64,000 bases of DNA from positions 1,984,001-2,048,000 of the forward strand of contig NZ_CP019724.1 of NCBI RefSeq assembly GCF_002005225.1. Reading direction: 5' to 3'. The stretch's first letter is position 1, and each line of letters starts with the position of its first letter. Under the pieces are notes generated by a model. That model made no database searches, was not told the DNA's origin, and saw only the letters and a program-made list of their open reading frames with translations. A program made the translations under genes and the position numbers. The stretch is from Streptomyces pactum. Lineage in GTDB: Bacteria > Actinomycetota > Actinomycetes > Streptomycetales > Streptomycetaceae. This document shows positions 54,386-63,374 of this stretch, one piece after another.

Positions 54386-55105
54386 GTGAGCAACGATCCG
54401 ACGACTCCCGTCCCCGACAGCCCCTTCCGCCCCGAGCCCGGCGACCGCGACCTCGCGCCGCAGTTCGTCCTGCCGCTCGTCGTACGCATCGAGCGGGCGG
54501 CGCCGCCGCCCCGTACCGACGCGCTGGAGACCGCGGCCCGGGCGGTGCTGGTGATGCTCGGCGACGAGCGGTCGGCCGGTGAGGGCGAGTGGGCACGGGC
54601 GGTGCGCGACTGGCAGGACGCGCGCATCCGGAAGGTGGTGCGGCGGGCGCGCGGCGCCGAGTGGCGGCGGGCCGAGGCGCTGCCCGGTATCACGGTCACC
54701 GGCAAGACGGCCGAGGTGCGGGTCTTCCCGCCGGTCCCGCTGGACGGCTGGCCCAAGGACCTGGCCCGCCTCCAGGTCTCCGGCACCGACCTCGACGACC
54801 CGGAGCCGCCGGTCGACGCCGATCTCTCCGCTCCGGTGCTCTGGATGAACCCGGACCTGGACATGTCGGCCGGCAAGGCGATGGCCCAGGCCGGACACGG
54901 CGCCCAGCTCGCGTGGTGGGAGCTGGACGACGAGGCCCGGTCCGGCTGGCGGGACGCGGGCTACCCGCTGGCGGTGCGCACCCCGGACCCGGCTCGCTGG
55001 CGCGCCCTCACGACGAGCGGCCTGCCGGTGGTCCGGGACGCCGGGTACACGGAGATCGCGCCGGGGTCGTGCACGGTGGTGGCGGATCACCCGGCGCTGC
55101 GGTAG
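54386..55105 (+). CDS. PTH2-type peptidyl-tRNA hydrolase domain protein
   Basis: A 239-residue protein. The last 110 residues are a PTH2/Pth-II-like domain: LWMNPDLDMSAGKAMAQAGH matches the conserved DLxMSxGKxxAQ(C/A)xH signature, followed by RWRALTTSGLPVVRDAGYTE and a final strand. PTH2 enzymes release peptides from peptidyl-tRNA and are usual in archaea and eukaryotes but scattered in actinobacteria, which also have bacterial Pth. The N-terminal 125 residues are additional and contain a PQFVLPLVVRIERAAPPPRTDALE segment conserved in homologues. Catalytic Lys and Asp candidates are present. The GTG at 54386 seems leaderless. Confidence 0.75.
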   Translation: MSNDPTTPVPDSPFRPEPGDRDLAPQFVLPLVVRIERAAPPPRTDALETAARAVLVMLGDERSAGEGEWARAVRDWQDARIRKVVRRARGAEWRRAEALPGITVTGKTAEVRVFPPVPLDGWPKDLARLQVSGTDLDDPEPPVDADLSAPVLWMNPDLDMSAGKAMAQAGHGAQLAWWELDDEARSGWRDAGYPLAVRTPDPARWRALTTSGLPVVRDAGYTEIAPGSCTVVADHPALR

Positions 55106-55120
55106 AGGGCGGCCGACGCC

Positions 55121-55194
55121 GGGAGCGGGACCTTCCGCACCGCCCGGTGGCGGGCCGGGAGCGGGACCTTCCGCACCGCCCCCGGTGGCGGGCC
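55121..55194. repeat. 36/38-bp tandem duplication
   Basis: A unit beginning GGGAGCGGGACCTTCCGCAC is present at 55121-55156 and again at 55157-55194, the second with two extra C. A third copy starts at 55195 but breaks off after seven bases. It lies in the 126-nt gap between the PTH2-domain gene and the GNAT gene. Confidence 0.85.
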
Positions 55195-55231
55195 GGGAGC
55201 GTCGCTCCGTGCGCCGTGCCATCGTGGTGCC

Positions 55232-55804
55232 ATGACCATCGATGTCCGCCCGGCCTCGGTCTTCGCAGACGTCCGGGCGCTGCTCGGCCCGAAGTCCGAG
55301 CGGTCCAGCGTCTGCTGGTGCCTGAGCCACCGCCTCCCGGCCAAGGTCAACAACGCGTTGCGCGGCCCGGCCCGCGGCGCCTACGTCGAAGAGTTGTGCC
55401 GCTCGGGACCGCCTCCGGGCGTGCTCGCCCACGACGGTGACGAGCCGGTCGGCTGGGCCGCGGTGGCGCCGCGCGCGGACACCTCCTTCGCGCGCAACCG
55501 CAAGATCCCGCACGTGGACGACCTGCCGGTCTGGTCGCTGTGGTGCGTCCGGGTGCGCCCCGGGCACCGGAAGCAGGGGATCTCGCACTCCCTGATCGCC
55601 GGAGCGGTCGACTTCGCCCGCGCCCGGGGCGCACCGGCGATCGAGGCGTACCCGCTCGACAACGGGGCTGCCAGGGTCGACCTGACCATGGCCTACGCCG
55701 GGCTGCGGAAGAACTTCGAACGTGCCGGGTTCGTCCACGCCGCCGACACCGCCTCGGTGCTGGCCGGTCACCCGCGGGTGCTGATGCGGCTCGACCTGCG
55801 CTGA
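55232..55804 (+). CDS. GNAT family N-acetyltransferase
   Basis: A 190-residue GNAT enzyme. The acetyl-CoA loop is [17 protein letters not shown] (R-x-x-G-x-x/S type), preceded by the beta strand [10 protein letters not shown]. The N-terminus holds [10 protein letters not shown], a Cys-rich segment seen in a specific actinobacterial GNAT group. The C-terminal [14 protein letters not shown] is typical. The substrate is unknown. ATG start. It stands alone between a repeat-containing gap and the DUF692 gene. Confidence 0.8.
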   Translation: MTIDVRPASVFADVRALLGPKSERSSVCWCLSHRLPAKVNNALRGPARGAYVEELCRSGPPPGVLAHDGDEPVGWAAVAPRADTSFARNRKIPHVDDLPVWSLWCVRVRPGHRKQGISHSLIAGAVDFARARGAPAIEAYPLDNGAARVDLTMAYAGLRKNFERAGFVHAADTASVLAGHPRVLMRLDLR

Positions 55805-55916
55805 CGGCCCGGCTCCGCCGCGAACCTCAAATGTTGCTCTGGACATGCCCTTTCCGGGGTTCGGGCCGGGCGCGGCGGGCGATACCCCCGACATGTTCGC
55901 AGGAGGGGGAGGGACC

Positions 55917-57275
55917 ATGCGGCGAGTGGCGCGACTGGGAACCGGCATCGGATGGCGTCCGGAGATCGCGGACGTCGTCGAGCGGATGCCCGGCATCGAC
56001 TGGGTCGAGGCCGTGGCCGAGAACCTCTGCCCCGGGCATCTGCCCGACTCGCTGCTGCGGCTGCGCGAGCGCGGGGTGACCGTCGTACCGCACGGCGTCT
56101 CGCTCGGGCTCGGCGGCGCCGAACGGCCGGACGCGGGACGGCTGGCGGCGCTGGCCGAGCGGGTGGAGGCGCTGGGGTCGCCGCTGGTGACCGAGCACAT
56201 CGCGTTCGTCCGGGCGGGCGGGCCGCTGACCGCCTCCCCGCTCCTGGAGGCGGGGCACCTGCTGCCCGTGCCGCGTACCCGCGACGCCCTCGACGTGCTG
56301 TGCGAGAACGTGCGCGTCGCGCAGGACGCGCTGCCCGTGCCGCTCGCCGTGGAGAACATCGCCGCGCTCGTCTCCTGGCCGGACGAGGAGATGACGGAGG
56401 GGCAGTTCCTGTACGAGCTGGCCGACCGCACGGGCGTGCGACTGCTGATCGACGTGGCGAACCTGCACACCAACCACGTCAACCGCGGCGAGGATCCGGC
56501 CGAGGCCCTCGCCGAACTGCCCCTGGAGGCCATCGCCTACGTCCATGTCGCGGGCGGGTTCGAACGGGACGGCGTCTGGCACGACAGCCACGCCCACCCC
56601 GTTCCGCGGCCGGTGCTCGACATCCTGACCGACCTCGCCTCGCGGGTGATGCCGCCGGGCGTGCTGCTCGAGCGCGACGAGAACTTCCCCGAGGGGGACG
56701 AGCTGGCGGGGGAGGTGGAGGCGATCCGGGGCGCCATGGAGAAGGGACGGGCGGCGGGTACGGCGCGCGCCGCGGAGCAACGACGGGCGGCGGCTACGGC
56801 GCGCGCCGCGGACGGGGCGGTGGGGCCGCGCGCCGCGCGTGACGGGTCCGGCGCCGGTGACGCCGTACGGCAGCGGCTCGGCCTGGCGCAGGCCGCGCTG
56901 CTGTCCGCGCTGGTCGCCGGGACGCCCGTGCCCGAGGGGTTCGACCGGGTGCGGCTGGGGGTGCAGGCGCGGGCGCTGGCCGGGAAGCGGGCGGACGTGG
57001 TCGCCAGGGTCGCGCCCGAGCTGCCGGTCGTCCTCGGTGCGGGGTACCGGCCGGCCTTCCTCGCCTATGCCCAGCAGCGTCCGATGACGGGTGGCTACCG
57101 GCGGGACGCCCTCGACTTCGTCGAGCACCTGATGCGGAACGGCCGTCCGCGGGATGCCGATGTGCGGCACGAGTTGCGGGAGTGGTGGCTGGAGCGGTCG
57201 GGGCCACAGCCGCGGTCGGCGCGTCCCGGGGCACGGTGGGCCCGCGCCACCAGGCGTGTTCTGCTGCGCCGCTGA
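55917..57275 (+). CDS. DUF692 (MNIO-type) enzyme fused to partner-like C-terminal domain
   Basis: A 452-residue two-part protein. Residues 1-275 form a DUF692 TIM barrel, the family of multinuclear non-haem iron oxidative enzymes (MbnB, TglH, ChrH) that modify cysteines and other residues of peptides. Candidate metal ligands are all present: His59 (PHGVSLG), His94 (TEHIA), Glu146 (VENIA), Asp179 and His184 (IDVANLHTN), His210, Asp223, His225/227 (HDSHAHP) and Glu252. A low-complexity linker (about 277-312, repeats of RAA and TARAA) joins a helical C-terminal domain (about 315-452, as in SCO6045) resembling DUF2063-type partner proteins. ATG at 55917 has a strong AGGAGGGGGAGG. It probably works with the next gene. 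Confidence 0.82.
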   Translation: MRRVARLGTGIGWRPEIADVVERMPGIDWVEAVAENLCPGHLPDSLLRLRERGVTVVPHGVSLGLGGAERPDAGRLAALAERVEALGSPLVTEHIAFVRAGGPLTASPLLEAGHLLPVPRTRDALDVLCENVRVAQDALPVPLAVENIAALVSWPDEEMTEGQFLYELADRTGVRLLIDVANLHTNHVNRGEDPAEALAELPLEAIAYVHVAGGFERDGVWHDSHAHPVPRPVLDILTDLASRVMPPGVLLERDENFPEGDELAGEVEAIRGAMEKGRAAGTARAAEQRRAAATARAADGAVGPRAARDGSGAGDAVRQRLGLAQAALLSALVAGTPVPEGFDRVRLGVQARALAGKRADVVARVAPELPVVLGAGYRPAFLAYAQQRPMTGGYRRDALDFVEHLMRNGRPRDADVRHELREWWLERSGPQPRSARPGARWARATRRVLLRR

Positions 57276-57392
57276 ACCGATCACGGCCTCGTCGGGACAT
57301 CGACAAACGGAACGTCACATACCCACAACACTGCGTCCCGAAATGTGAACAGGGCATGGCGCCGGCGAAAGCCTTTGGCATAGAAGTACGGC

Positions 57393-58187
57393 ATGTTCTG
57401 GGTCCTCCTGCTCCTGTCGGCCTGGGCCGTCGCCGGCCTGGCGTGCCTGCGGCTGTGCCTGGCCGCCGTGCGCGCGGCCGCCGTCGCCCCGCACGCCGCC
57501 GGCCGTGAGCATGCGCTGACCCTGTACGAGGCGGCGTTCCTGTCCGGCGGCCCCCGACGGGTCGCCGACCTGACGCTGGTCTCCATGGCACGCCAGCGCC
57601 GGCTGCTGCTCGCGCACACCGGCTGGGCGACCGTGGTCGACCCGTGCGGGCGGGACGAGATGGAGCGGTCGGTCATAGGGGCGATAGGGCCCGGGGGACA
57701 GTCCCGGATAGCGCCGGTACGGGCCGCCGCGGCGACCGCGGACGCGGTGCGGGCCCTCGCCGAACGGCTGGTCGGCGCGGGCCTCGCCGTGCCGGACGGC
57801 GCCCGCGGCGTCGCCGCCGGGGTCCGACGGGTACGGGTCGCGGCCGTGGCCGTGTGCGCGCTGGGCGGCGCCGCCCTGGCCCTGCCGCTGCCGGCGGACC
57901 AGCCGCGCCCGCTGATCGCCCTGTGGTTCGCGCTGCCGCTCACCCTGACCCTGGGGTGCCTCGCCATCACGCGGATGGAGGCGCACCCGTACTCGCACTG
58001 GGCCTCCCCCGCCGGGCAGCGGCTGATCGGTGCCCTCGTCCGGCACGCCGACGGCTCGGCGGACGACCGCACCTACCTCACGTCGGTCGCCGTCCGGGGC
58101 GTCCACGCGATCGGCGAACCCGACCTGCGCGCGGCCTTCGCCCACCGCGAGGAGTTCGCCGAGGACTTCTGGGAGCGCCGGGCCTGA
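57393..58187 (+). CDS. TIGR04222-type membrane protein
   Basis: A 264-residue membrane protein. One helix lies at the N-terminus (about 2-30, WVLLLLSAWAVAGLACLRLC) and two around 148-200 (AVAVCALGGAALALPLP; LIALWFALPLTLTLGCLAI). The first soluble part contains LTLYEAAFLSGGPRRVADLTLVSM, the hallmark of the TIGR04222 family. Many family members end in Gly/Cys-rich tails; this one ends FAEDFWERRA with no such tail. It sits 117 nt downstream of the DUF692 gene in the same direction, a pairing I recall as recurrent in Streptomyces, though its function is not known. Confidence 0.72.
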   Translation: MFWVLLLLSAWAVAGLACLRLCLAAVRAAAVAPHAAGREHALTLYEAAFLSGGPRRVADLTLVSMARQRRLLLAHTGWATVVDPCGRDEMERSVIGAIGPGGQSRIAPVRAAAATADAVRALAERLVGAGLAVPDGARGVAAGVRRVRVAAVAVCALGGAALALPLPADQPRPLIALWFALPLTLTLGCLAITRMEAHPYSHWASPAGQRLIGALVRHADGSADDRTYLTSVAVRGVHAIGEPDLRAAFAHREEFAEDFWERRA

Positions 58188-58299
58188 CGCGCCTGGGGCG
58201 TACGGAGGCACTCGGCGCCGACACGCGGGCGGTGCTTGCCCCGCCCGGTCGCCGCACCAAATATCCCTTGTGTCACACCGTGCACCGAAGGGATACGCG

Positions 58300-59901
58300 A
58301 TGCGAGCTGCCGCCCTCTACTCGGCCGCCGGGTCCTTGCTGCTGACCACCCTCGCGGCCGCCCCGGCGGAGGCTGTCGCGGGGACGCCGTCCGGGAGCGC
58401 CGAGGCACGCGGCACCGCCGTGGCCGCGCAGCGCGCCGCGGCGGCGGGCGTCGAGTTCGGCAGGTGTCCGGAAGCGGAGGACCTGCCGGGCGGCATGCGC
58501 TGCGGCACGGTCGCCGTGCCCCTGGACTACGCGCGCCCCGACGGGAAGCAGCTCCGGCTCACCGTCAGCCGGATGCGGGCCACACACAAGGATCCGGACA
58601 ACGGCGAGCGCAACGTGCCCGGGCAGGGCGCGCTGCTCTACAACCCGGGCGGACCGGGTACCTCGGGGCTGTACTTCCCGCTGGTCGGCATGGTGCCCGA
58701 GTGGAAGCGGATCGCGGCGGCGTACGACCTCGTCGGGTACGCCCCGCGCGGGGTCGCGCCCTCCGCGCCGCTGTCCTGCCAGGAGCCCGGGGAGTTCTTC
58801 AAGGGGCCCCGGCCGGCGCCGACGCGGCCCTCGGACGCGTACAAGAAGCAGCGCGCCGCCGAGGCCGGGGCGTACGCGCGCGGCTGCGCCGAACGTGCCG
58901 GGGACGCGCTTCGGCACTACCACTCCCTCAACAACGCCCGTGACCTGGAGGTCGTGCGGGCGGCGTTGCGCGAGGAGCGGCTGACGTTCATGGGGGTGTC
59001 GTACGGGACCTACCTCGGGGCGCTGTACGCCGAGCTGTTCCCCACGCACGTGCGGCGGATGGTGTTCGACTCGGTGGTGAACCCGGAGCCCGAGCGGGTT
59101 GGGTACCGCAACAACCTCGGGCAGTCGGAGGCGTTCGAGGACCGCTGGTCGGACTTCAAGGAGTGGATCGCCGAGCACGACTCCGGGTACGGGCTCGGGG
59201 ACACGCCGAGGGAGGTGCAGGACAGCTACGAGGAGGCGAGCGCGCGGCTCGCGGCAAAGCCCGCGGGCGGGACGGTGGGCCCCGCGCAGTTGCAGGGGGC
59301 GTTCCTGCGGGCCGGGTACTACGACGACTTCTGGCCGCACCGTGCCGAGGCGCTGTCGGCGTACCTGAAGGGGGACCCGCAACCGCTCATCGACCAGGCG
59401 GGGACACGGACCGAGGAGGGCGCGGTCGGGGCGGAGAACTCCAACGCCGTGTACACGGCCGTCGGGTGCAACGACGCGCCCTGGCCGACCGACTTCGAGG
59501 TCTGGGACCGGGACAACACGCGGCTGGCGCGCCGGGCGCCGTTCGAGACGTGGGACAACGTCTGGACGAACCTGCCGTGCGCCTACTGGCGGGCGCCCCG
59601 GCAGACCCCCCTCGACGTGCGCACCGGGCCGGGCGAACTGCCGCCGACGCTGATCCTGGCCGCCGAGCGGGACGCGGCCACTCCGTACGACGGCGCCCTG
59701 GAGCTGCGCCGGCGGCTGTCGGGCTCGGTGCTGGTGACCGAGCGGGACGCGGGTACGCACGGCGTCGCCGGCGGTCCGAACGCCTGCGTCAACGGCCACC
59801 TGGAGGCGTACCTGCTGGACGGCCGCCTCCCGGCGCGGGACGCGTCGTGCGCCCCGCGCCCGGAGCCGGAGCCGAGAAGGGCCGCGACGCCGAAGGCCTG
59901 A
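58300..59901 (+). CDS. secreted alpha/beta-hydrolase, tripeptidyl aminopeptidase type
   Basis: A 533-residue exported serine hydrolase of the SlpD/SlpE/tripeptidyl-aminopeptidase family. The signal peptide is about 1-27 (AAALYSAAGSLLLTTLAAAP). The oxyanion region is NPGGPGTSG, the nucleophile elbow FMGVSYGTYLGA, the acid in LAAERDAATP and the His in DAGTHGVAGG. LVGYAPRGVAPSAPLSC replaces the usual GxDPRGxGxS, with Tyr-Ala for the conserved Asp. Such enzymes trim N-terminal tripeptides from secreted pro-proteins or scavenge peptides. ATG at 58300 has GAAGGGAT upstream. It ends next to the convergent hemQ stop with no spacer. Confidence 0.86.
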   Translation: MRAAALYSAAGSLLLTTLAAAPAEAVAGTPSGSAEARGTAVAAQRAAAAGVEFGRCPEAEDLPGGMRCGTVAVPLDYARPDGKQLRLTVSRMRATHKDPDNGERNVPGQGALLYNPGGPGTSGLYFPLVGMVPEWKRIAAAYDLVGYAPRGVAPSAPLSCQEPGEFFKGPRPAPTRPSDAYKKQRAAEAGAYARGCAERAGDALRHYHSLNNARDLEVVRAALREERLTFMGVSYGTYLGALYAELFPTHVRRMVFDSVVNPEPERVGYRNNLGQSEAFEDRWSDFKEWIAEHDSGYGLGDTPREVQDSYEEASARLAAKPAGGTVGPAQLQGAFLRAGYYDDFWPHRAEALSAYLKGDPQPLIDQAGTRTEEGAVGAENSNAVYTAVGCNDAPWPTDFEVWDRDNTRLARRAPFETWDNVWTNLPCAYWRAPRQTPLDVRTGPGELPPTLILAAERDAATPYDGALELRRRLSGSVLVTERDAGTHGVAGGPNACVNGHLEAYLLDGRLPARDASCAPRPEPEPRRAATPKA

Positions 59902-60630
59902 TCAGGCGAGCCCGGCCACCAGCTCCGCGAGGTCCTTGCGGCGCCCCGTGTAGAAGGGGACCTCTTCGCGGACGTGCATCCGGGCCTCGGAGGCGCGCAG
60001 GTGGCGCATGAGGTCGACGATGCGGTACAGCTCGTCGGCCTCGAAGGCGAGGATCCACTCGTAGTCGCCGAGGGAGAACGAGGCGACCGTGTTGGCGCGC
60101 ACGTCCGGGTAGCCGCGGGCCATCTTGCCGTGGTCGGCGAGCATGCGGCGGCGGTCCTCGTCGGGCAGCAGGTACCAGTCGTAGGAGCGCACGAACGGGT
60201 AGACGCTGATGTAGTCGCGCGGCGTCTCGTCGGCCAGGAAGGCCGGGATGTGCGCGCGGTTGAACTCGGCGGGGCGGTGCAGCGCCATGTTCGACCAGAC
60301 CGGCTCCAGCGCGCGGCCGAGCTTCGTGCGGCGGAAGAGGTTGTACGCCTCCTGGAGCTGGTCGGCGGTCTCGGCGTGCCACCAGATCATGAGGTCGGCG
60401 TCGGCGCGCAGACCGGACACGTCGTAGGTGCCGCGGATCGTCACGTCCTTGGCGGCGAGCTGGTCGAACAGCTCCTGGACCTCGTCGGCGTAGCCCGCGC
60501 GGTCCTCGGGCAGCACGTCCTTGAGCTTGAAGACGGACCAGAGGGTGTAGCGGATGACCTCGTTGAGGTCCTTGGCCAGCTTGCCCTTGTTGGGGATCCG
60601 GTCGGCGGGGGTGGAGGCGTCGTCACTCAT
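59902..60630 (-). CDS. hemQ: coproheme decarboxylase HemQ (chlorite dismutase family)
   Basis: A 242-residue HemQ, the last enzyme of the coproporphyrin-dependent haem route, converting iron-coproporphyrin to haem b by two oxidative decarboxylations. It shows the family core: [24 protein letters not shown] [56 protein letters not shown] (HGK containing the proximal His; a catalytic Tyr nearby) and [18 protein letters not shown]. It follows hemY by 4 nt on the same strand, so the two are co-expressed. Confidence 0.93.
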   Translation of the reverse strand: MSDDASTPADRIPNKGKLAKDLNEVIRYTLWSVFKLKDVLPEDRAGYADEVQELFDQLAAKDVTIRGTYDVSGLRADADLMIWWHAETADQLQEAYNLFRRTKLGRALEPVWSNMALHRPAEFNRAHIPAFLADETPRDYISVYPFVRSYDWYLLPDEDRRRMLADHGKMARGYPDVRANTVASFSLGDYEWILAFEADELYRIVDLMRHLRASEARMHVREEVPFYTGRRKDLAELVAGLA

Positions 60631-60634
60631 GGCC

Positions 60635-62113
60635 CTATTCTCCCGCTCCGCCGTGCAGGCTCTGCACCGGGTGGTCGGTGAGCTCCCGCACCCCGCGCAG
60701 GTCACCCTGGAGCTGGTCCACGGCCGCGTACGCGCTCGCGATGCTCGCCGGGACGCCCACGCCGTCGTAGGCGGCGCCGCACAGGGCCAGGCCCGGGAGC
60801 TTCGCGACGTGTTCGCGGACGCGGGCCACGCGCGCGTGGTGGCCGACGGGGTACTGGGGCAGGCCGTCCTGCCAGCGGGTGACGCGGGTGGCGACGGGCT
60901 CGGCGGTGAGCCCAGTGGCCTCCCCCAGATCGTGCCGGGAGACGGCGACGAGGCCCGCGTCGTCGCGGCCGAGGATCTCCGACTCGCCGTACCGTCCGAC
61001 GGAGGTGCGCAGGACGACCAGGTCCGGGTCCTCGTCGGCGATCCAGCCCCACTTGCGGGAGGCGAAGGTGGCCGCCTTGATGGTGCGCCCGTCGACGGGC
61101 GGCACCAGGAAGCCGCTGCCCTCGGGGAGCGCGGCGGCGTCGCAGCGGCGGTAGGCGAGGGAGATCAGGGCCATGGAGGCGTACTCCACCCCGGCCAGCT
61201 CGGCCGCGGCGGCGGGAGCCTCGGCGCGCAGCAGCTCGGCGGCGGGGCGGGCGGGGACGGCGACGACCACCGCTCCCGCGTGCAGCTCCCGGTCGCCGGC
61301 GACGATCCGCCAGCCGTCCGGGGCGGTGCGGCGCAGCTCCGTGACCGGAGCGTCGGTGATGACCGTGCCGCCTCGCGCGCGCACCGACTCCGCGACCGCG
61401 GGCGGGAGGGTGCCGACGCCGCCCTCGATGCCCATGAACACCGGGCCGCTGGGCGGGGAGGTGGCCGTCCGGCCCTGGAGGGCACGCACCGCTTCGGTGA
61501 GCGAGGCGTGGGTGCGGGCGGCCTCGAAGAGCTGGGGAACGGCCGAGCGCAGGGAGATGCGGTAGGCGTCACCGGCGTAGACGCCGCCCAGCAGTGGTTC
61601 GACGAGGCGGTCGACGACCTCGCGGCCGAGGCGGGCCGCCACGTACTCCCCCACCGCCACGTCGTCGCCGACCTCGGTGCGGGGCAGTTCGGCGTCGCGT
61701 TCGATGCGGGCGAGGCCCTCCTCGGAGAGGACGCCGGTCAGGGCGGCGGCGGTGCCGGGGACGCCCATGACGTGGCCCTTGGGCATGGGGCGCAGGGCGC
61801 CGCGGGTCCACAGGGAAGCCGACGCGGTGGACGGCGGCTGGAGACGGTCGGCGAGACCGACCTCGCGGGCGAGGCCCACGGCCTCGGGGCGGCGGGCCAG
61901 CATCGACTCGGCGCCGAGGTCGACGCGTACTCCGGCGATCTCGCCGGCCAGCAGCTTGCCGCCGACGCGGTCGGAGGCCTCCAGCACGGTCACCCGTGCG
62001 CCGCGCTCCAGCAGCCGGTGGGCGGCGGCCAGTCCGGCGATTCCGGCTCCGATGACGACGACATGCCCCGTGTCCGCGGGAATCTCGCCCGCGGGGCTCT
62101 CACTTGCGCACAT
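60635..62113 (-). CDS. hemY: coproporphyrinogen III / protoporphyrinogen oxidase HemY (CgoX)
   Basis: A 492-residue FAD enzyme. The N-terminal dinucleotide motif is [19 protein letters not shown] with GGKLL following, and the C-terminal FAD region [14 protein letters not shown] closes the fold. In Actinobacteria this enzyme oxidises coproporphyrinogen III to coproporphyrin III ahead of ferrochelatase and HemQ, so the name CgoX is more precise than protoporphyrinogen oxidase. The gene pair hemY-hemQ is conserved in Streptomyces. It is divergent from the DUF4349 lipoprotein gene. Confidence 0.93.
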   Translation of the reverse strand: MCASESPAGEIPADTGHVVVIGAGIAGLAAAHRLLERGARVTVLEASDRVGGKLLAGEIAGVRVDLGAESMLARRPEAVGLAREVGLADRLQPPSTASASLWTRGALRPMPKGHVMGVPGTAAALTGVLSEEGLARIERDAELPRTEVGDDVAVGEYVAARLGREVVDRLVEPLLGGVYAGDAYRISLRSAVPQLFEAARTHASLTEAVRALQGRTATSPPSGPVFMGIEGGVGTLPPAVAESVRARGGTVITDAPVTELRRTAPDGWRIVAGDRELHAGAVVVAVPARPAAELLRAEAPAAAAELAGVEYASMALISLAYRRCDAAALPEGSGFLVPPVDGRTIKAATFASRKWGWIADEDPDLVVLRTSVGRYGESEILGRDDAGLVAVSRHDLGEATGLTAEPVATRVTRWQDGLPQYPVGHHARVARVREHVAKLPGLALCGAAYDGVGVPASIASAYAAVDQLQGDLRGVRELTDHPVQSLHGGAGE

Positions 62114-62294
62114 GCCCCCAGCGTCTCAGACCGCACCGACAGCGCCGCGGGGCCGGGCGGTCCCCGCGCGCCCGCCGTGTCCCGCGCTTCCGCGAGTCCG
62201 GACCGTGACCTCTTCGAAACCGTTCCGCGCCAACGTCCGCGCCCCTCCCCGCGTCGAAGGAGCGTCAGTCGTCACGACCCTCGGGGGTACCGCC

Positions 62295-63347
62295 ATGCAC
62301 GCACGGCCCGCAGCACCACGACCGGCAGCACGCCCGGCACTCCGTTCCGCGCCGCCCGCCCGCGCCCTGGCCGGTCTGCTGCTGGCCGCGGTCCTCGCCC
62401 TCACCGGCTGCACCGGGTCCGGCGCCGGCTCCGACTCGGCCGGCAGCGCGGCGAAGGAGGCCGCGCCCCCGGGGGAAGCGCGCGCGACCGCACGGGCCGA
62501 GGACGGGGCCGGTGCCGCGGGCGGCGACGCCGACGGCGCGAAGGCGACGGCGCCGCCGCGACTCGCCCCGACGCACATCATCCGCACCGCCTCCCTGACC
62601 GTGCGGGTCGAGGACGCCCCGAAGGCCCTCGAAGCGGCCCGGACCGCCACCGAGAACGCCGGCGGCTACGTCGGCGACGAGACCACCACCCGGGACGGGG
62701 AGGGCCACGAACGGACCGAGGTCGTCCTGCGCGTGCCCGTGGAGCGCTACGAGGAGGTGCTCGGCGAACTGGAGGGCGCCGGGAAGCTCCTCGAACGCAA
62801 CGCCAAGGCCGAGGACGTCACCGACCAGGTCGTGGACGTGGAGAGCCGGGTCAAGTCGCAGCGCGCCAGCGTGGCCCGCGTGCGCGAGCTGATGGACCGG
62901 GCGACGCAACTGAGCGACGTGGTGACGCTTGAGGGCGAGCTGAGCACCCGTCAGGCGGAGCTGGAGGCGCTGCTCGCCCGGCAGGCGGCCCTGAAGGACC
63001 GCACGAGCCTGGCCACCATCACCCTCTCCCTGTCCGAGACGCCGCAGGAACGGGCGGAGAAGGACGACGCCCCCGGGTTCACGGACGCGCTGGCCGGCGG
63101 CTGGGACGCCTTCGTGACGATGCTGCGCTGGGTGGCGGTGGCGTTCGGCGCGGCGCTGCCGTTCGCCGCGGTGGCGGCGCTGCTGGTGCTGCTGTGGCTG
63201 CGGGTGGTGCGGCCCCGGCTGCCGCGCCGCCCGGCACCGGTGCCGGCTTCGCCCACGGCGGCCGCGTCCGCCACGTCGGCCCCGCTGCCGACGGCCCGCC
63301 CGGCGCCCGGGGCCGCGGGCCGCGAGGAGCCCGGCGGGCGGGACTGA
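62295..63347 (+). CDS. DUF4349 lipoprotein
   Basis: A 350-residue lipoprotein with a long basic/Pro-rich start, a signal segment (about 24-40) and lipobox LALTGC (Cys about 41). A disordered Ala/Gly/Glu linker leads to a DUF4349 domain (about 95-270): RTASLTVRVEDAPKALEAAR, GGYVGDE, VPVERYEEVLGEL, DVTDQVVDVESRVKSQRASVARV with a coiled coil, then SLATITLSL. A transmembrane helix (about 285-315) and a Pro-rich tail follow. DUF4349 proteins are cell-envelope proteins of unknown function. The ATG follows GGGGGTACCGCC. Confidence 0.82.
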   Translation: MHARPAAPRPAARPALRSAPPARALAGLLLAAVLALTGCTGSGAGSDSAGSAAKEAAPPGEARATARAEDGAGAAGGDADGAKATAPPRLAPTHIIRTASLTVRVEDAPKALEAARTATENAGGYVGDETTTRDGEGHERTEVVLRVPVERYEEVLGELEGAGKLLERNAKAEDVTDQVVDVESRVKSQRASVARVRELMDRATQLSDVVTLEGELSTRQAELEALLARQAALKDRTSLATITLSLSETPQERAEKDDAPGFTDALAGGWDAFVTMLRWVAVAFGAALPFAAVAALLVLLWLRVVRPRLPRRPAPVPASPTAAASATSAPLPTARPAPGAAGREEPGGRD

Positions 63348-63362
63348 AATGCCCCGCCCCCG

Positions 63363-63374
63363 TAGCGTGTTCGC
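63363..63374 (+). promoter_or_regulatory. leaderless promoter -10 of flavoprotein gene
   Basis: TAGCGT (63363-63368) ends 6 nt before the ATG at 63375 and no SD is visible, which suggests a leaderless transcript. The -35 is not clear. Confidence 0.35.
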
